Assembly: GCA_964524145.1 (NCBI GenBank)
Contig: CAZGCA010000116.1
Location: forward strand, 1 to 13,011
Source of the DNA: CAZGCA01 sp964524145
GTDB taxonomy: Bacteria > Hydrogenedentota > CAZGCA01
Direction of reading: 5' to 3'
Length of the DNA: 13,011 nt
A program made the translations under genes and the position numbers. The notes under the pieces were generated by a model, which saw only the letters and a program-made list of their open reading frames with translations, was not told the DNA's origin and searched no databases. Within the stretch, counting starts at the first letter, position 1. Each line of letters begins with the position of its first letter. Of the stretch, positions 12,488 to 13,011 are shown one piece after another.

Positions 12488-13011
12488 CTACTCGTTGTCC
12501 CGCTCAAGGTAACACAACACATGCTGGTCAAAGGTGTCTGCGTACAACTTGACCTTTACGCCGGCCAGATCTGACGCCTGAATCACTCGCACAACGTTCT
12601 CGTATCGCTCAGCGTCAGGAACAAGCTCGAGGAGACTGTTCTTGGAGTCTTCAAAGAAGGATCGATTCAGAACATTGTCTTTCTGGTTTGGAAACAGGGC
12701 GAGATAGAGCATATCCGACTCGATAAGCTCGCTGAAAAAATGGGTGCCCAGAGATACGTCGGGCACCAGGTTGTCGCGCATCGCAACTATCTCACACACT
12801 ATCGATACGGAACTGATTTCGGCGAAGGATACCGGCACACCAAGTAGCGAGGTAGTCGTGCACCACCTGCCTGGGCCGGTGAGCATCGTGACGCGGTCGG
12901 TTGCGTGCGTATCGAGCCTGGTGAGCCGCCCGATAAGGCGCGCGACAGCGTAGCGGTCGCTGATCGGCAGGTGGCCGTATACCGAGGGTACCACGTAAAT
13001 AAACTGCCCGA
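12488..13011 (-). CDS. PEP/pyruvate-binding (PPDK/PEP synthase-like) protein, C-terminal part
   Basis: About 174 codons open to the right edge and ending in TAG; the N-terminal part lies outside the window. The GTG at 12994 is an internal valine, since the frame continues upstream as GQFIYVVPSVYGHLP. Visible stretches include ISDRYAVARLIGRL, TGPGRWCTTTSLLGVPVSF, EIVAMRDNLVPDVSLGTHFF and SDMLYLALFP. These resemble, from memory, the C-terminal region of long proteins annotated as pyruvate phosphate dikinase or PEP synthase-like with a PEP/pyruvate-binding domain. The ATP-grasp region that would prove this is not in the window, so no catalytic residues can be judged. It is convergent with the glutamate synthase-family gene. 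Confidence 0.6.
   Translation of the reverse strand, partial: GQFIYVVPSVYGHLPISDRYAVARLIGRLTRLDTHATDRVTMLTGPGRWCTTTSLLGVPVSFAEISSVSIVCEIVAMRDNLVPDVSLGTHFFSELIESDMLYLALFPNQKDNVLNRSFFEDSKNSLLELVPDAERYENVVRVIQASDLAGVKVKLYADTFDQHVLCYLERDNE

Overview
This window looks like bacterial chromosome from a lineage rich in sulfatases and in secreted dockerin, cohesin and calcium-repeat proteins. That mix (type I sulfatase, dockerins with paired Asp/Asn loops, Asp-rich thrombospondin-type-3 repeats, C-terminal membrane tails, sigma70-like TTGACA/TANNNT promoters) fits Hydrogenedentota or PVC-group (Planctomycetes, Lentisphaerae, Verrucomicrobia) genomes. The assignment is inference from gene content; the window holds no rRNA or other phylogenetic marker.

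Layout. Positions 1-213: a short palindromic, REP-like intergenic element and a likely terminator. 214-1635 (minus): an intact type I sulfatase with its own promoter. 1950-3853 (plus): a promoter and two secreted dockerin proteins, one small and one with a long acidic calcium-repeat tail. 3984-7440 (plus): three consecutive cohesin genes. Two have C-terminal membrane anchors. The third has no anchor but carries a cohesin, a calcium-repeat stalk and a C-terminal dockerin. 7481-7580: a decayed fragment of a second sulfatase, in the same orientation as the intact one. 7837-9258 (plus): a membrane-anchored surface protein with calcium repeats and a ZU5-like region.

From 9377 the content changes to core metabolism. 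An NrpR-type repressor (minus) is divergent from an FMN-binding glutamate synthase-family gene (plus). Their 341-bp shared intergenic region has near-consensus promoters in both directions and several repeated or palindromic half-sites that could be operators. The right edge holds the C-terminal part of a PEP/pyruvate-binding (PPDK/PEP synthase-like) protein on the minus strand.

How the genes may work together. The 1.9-7.4 kb region encodes all parts of a small non-catalytic cohesin-dockerin assembly: membrane-fixed cohesins, a cohesin-plus-dockerin adaptor able to extend a chain, and dockerin-bearing clients. No glycoside hydrolase or other enzyme is fused to a dockerin here, so this is not a classical cellulosome locus. 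The other notable unit is the nrpR/glutamate synthase pair, which suggests that a bacterium uses the repressor type best known from methanogens to control ammonia assimilation in response to 2-oxoglutarate.
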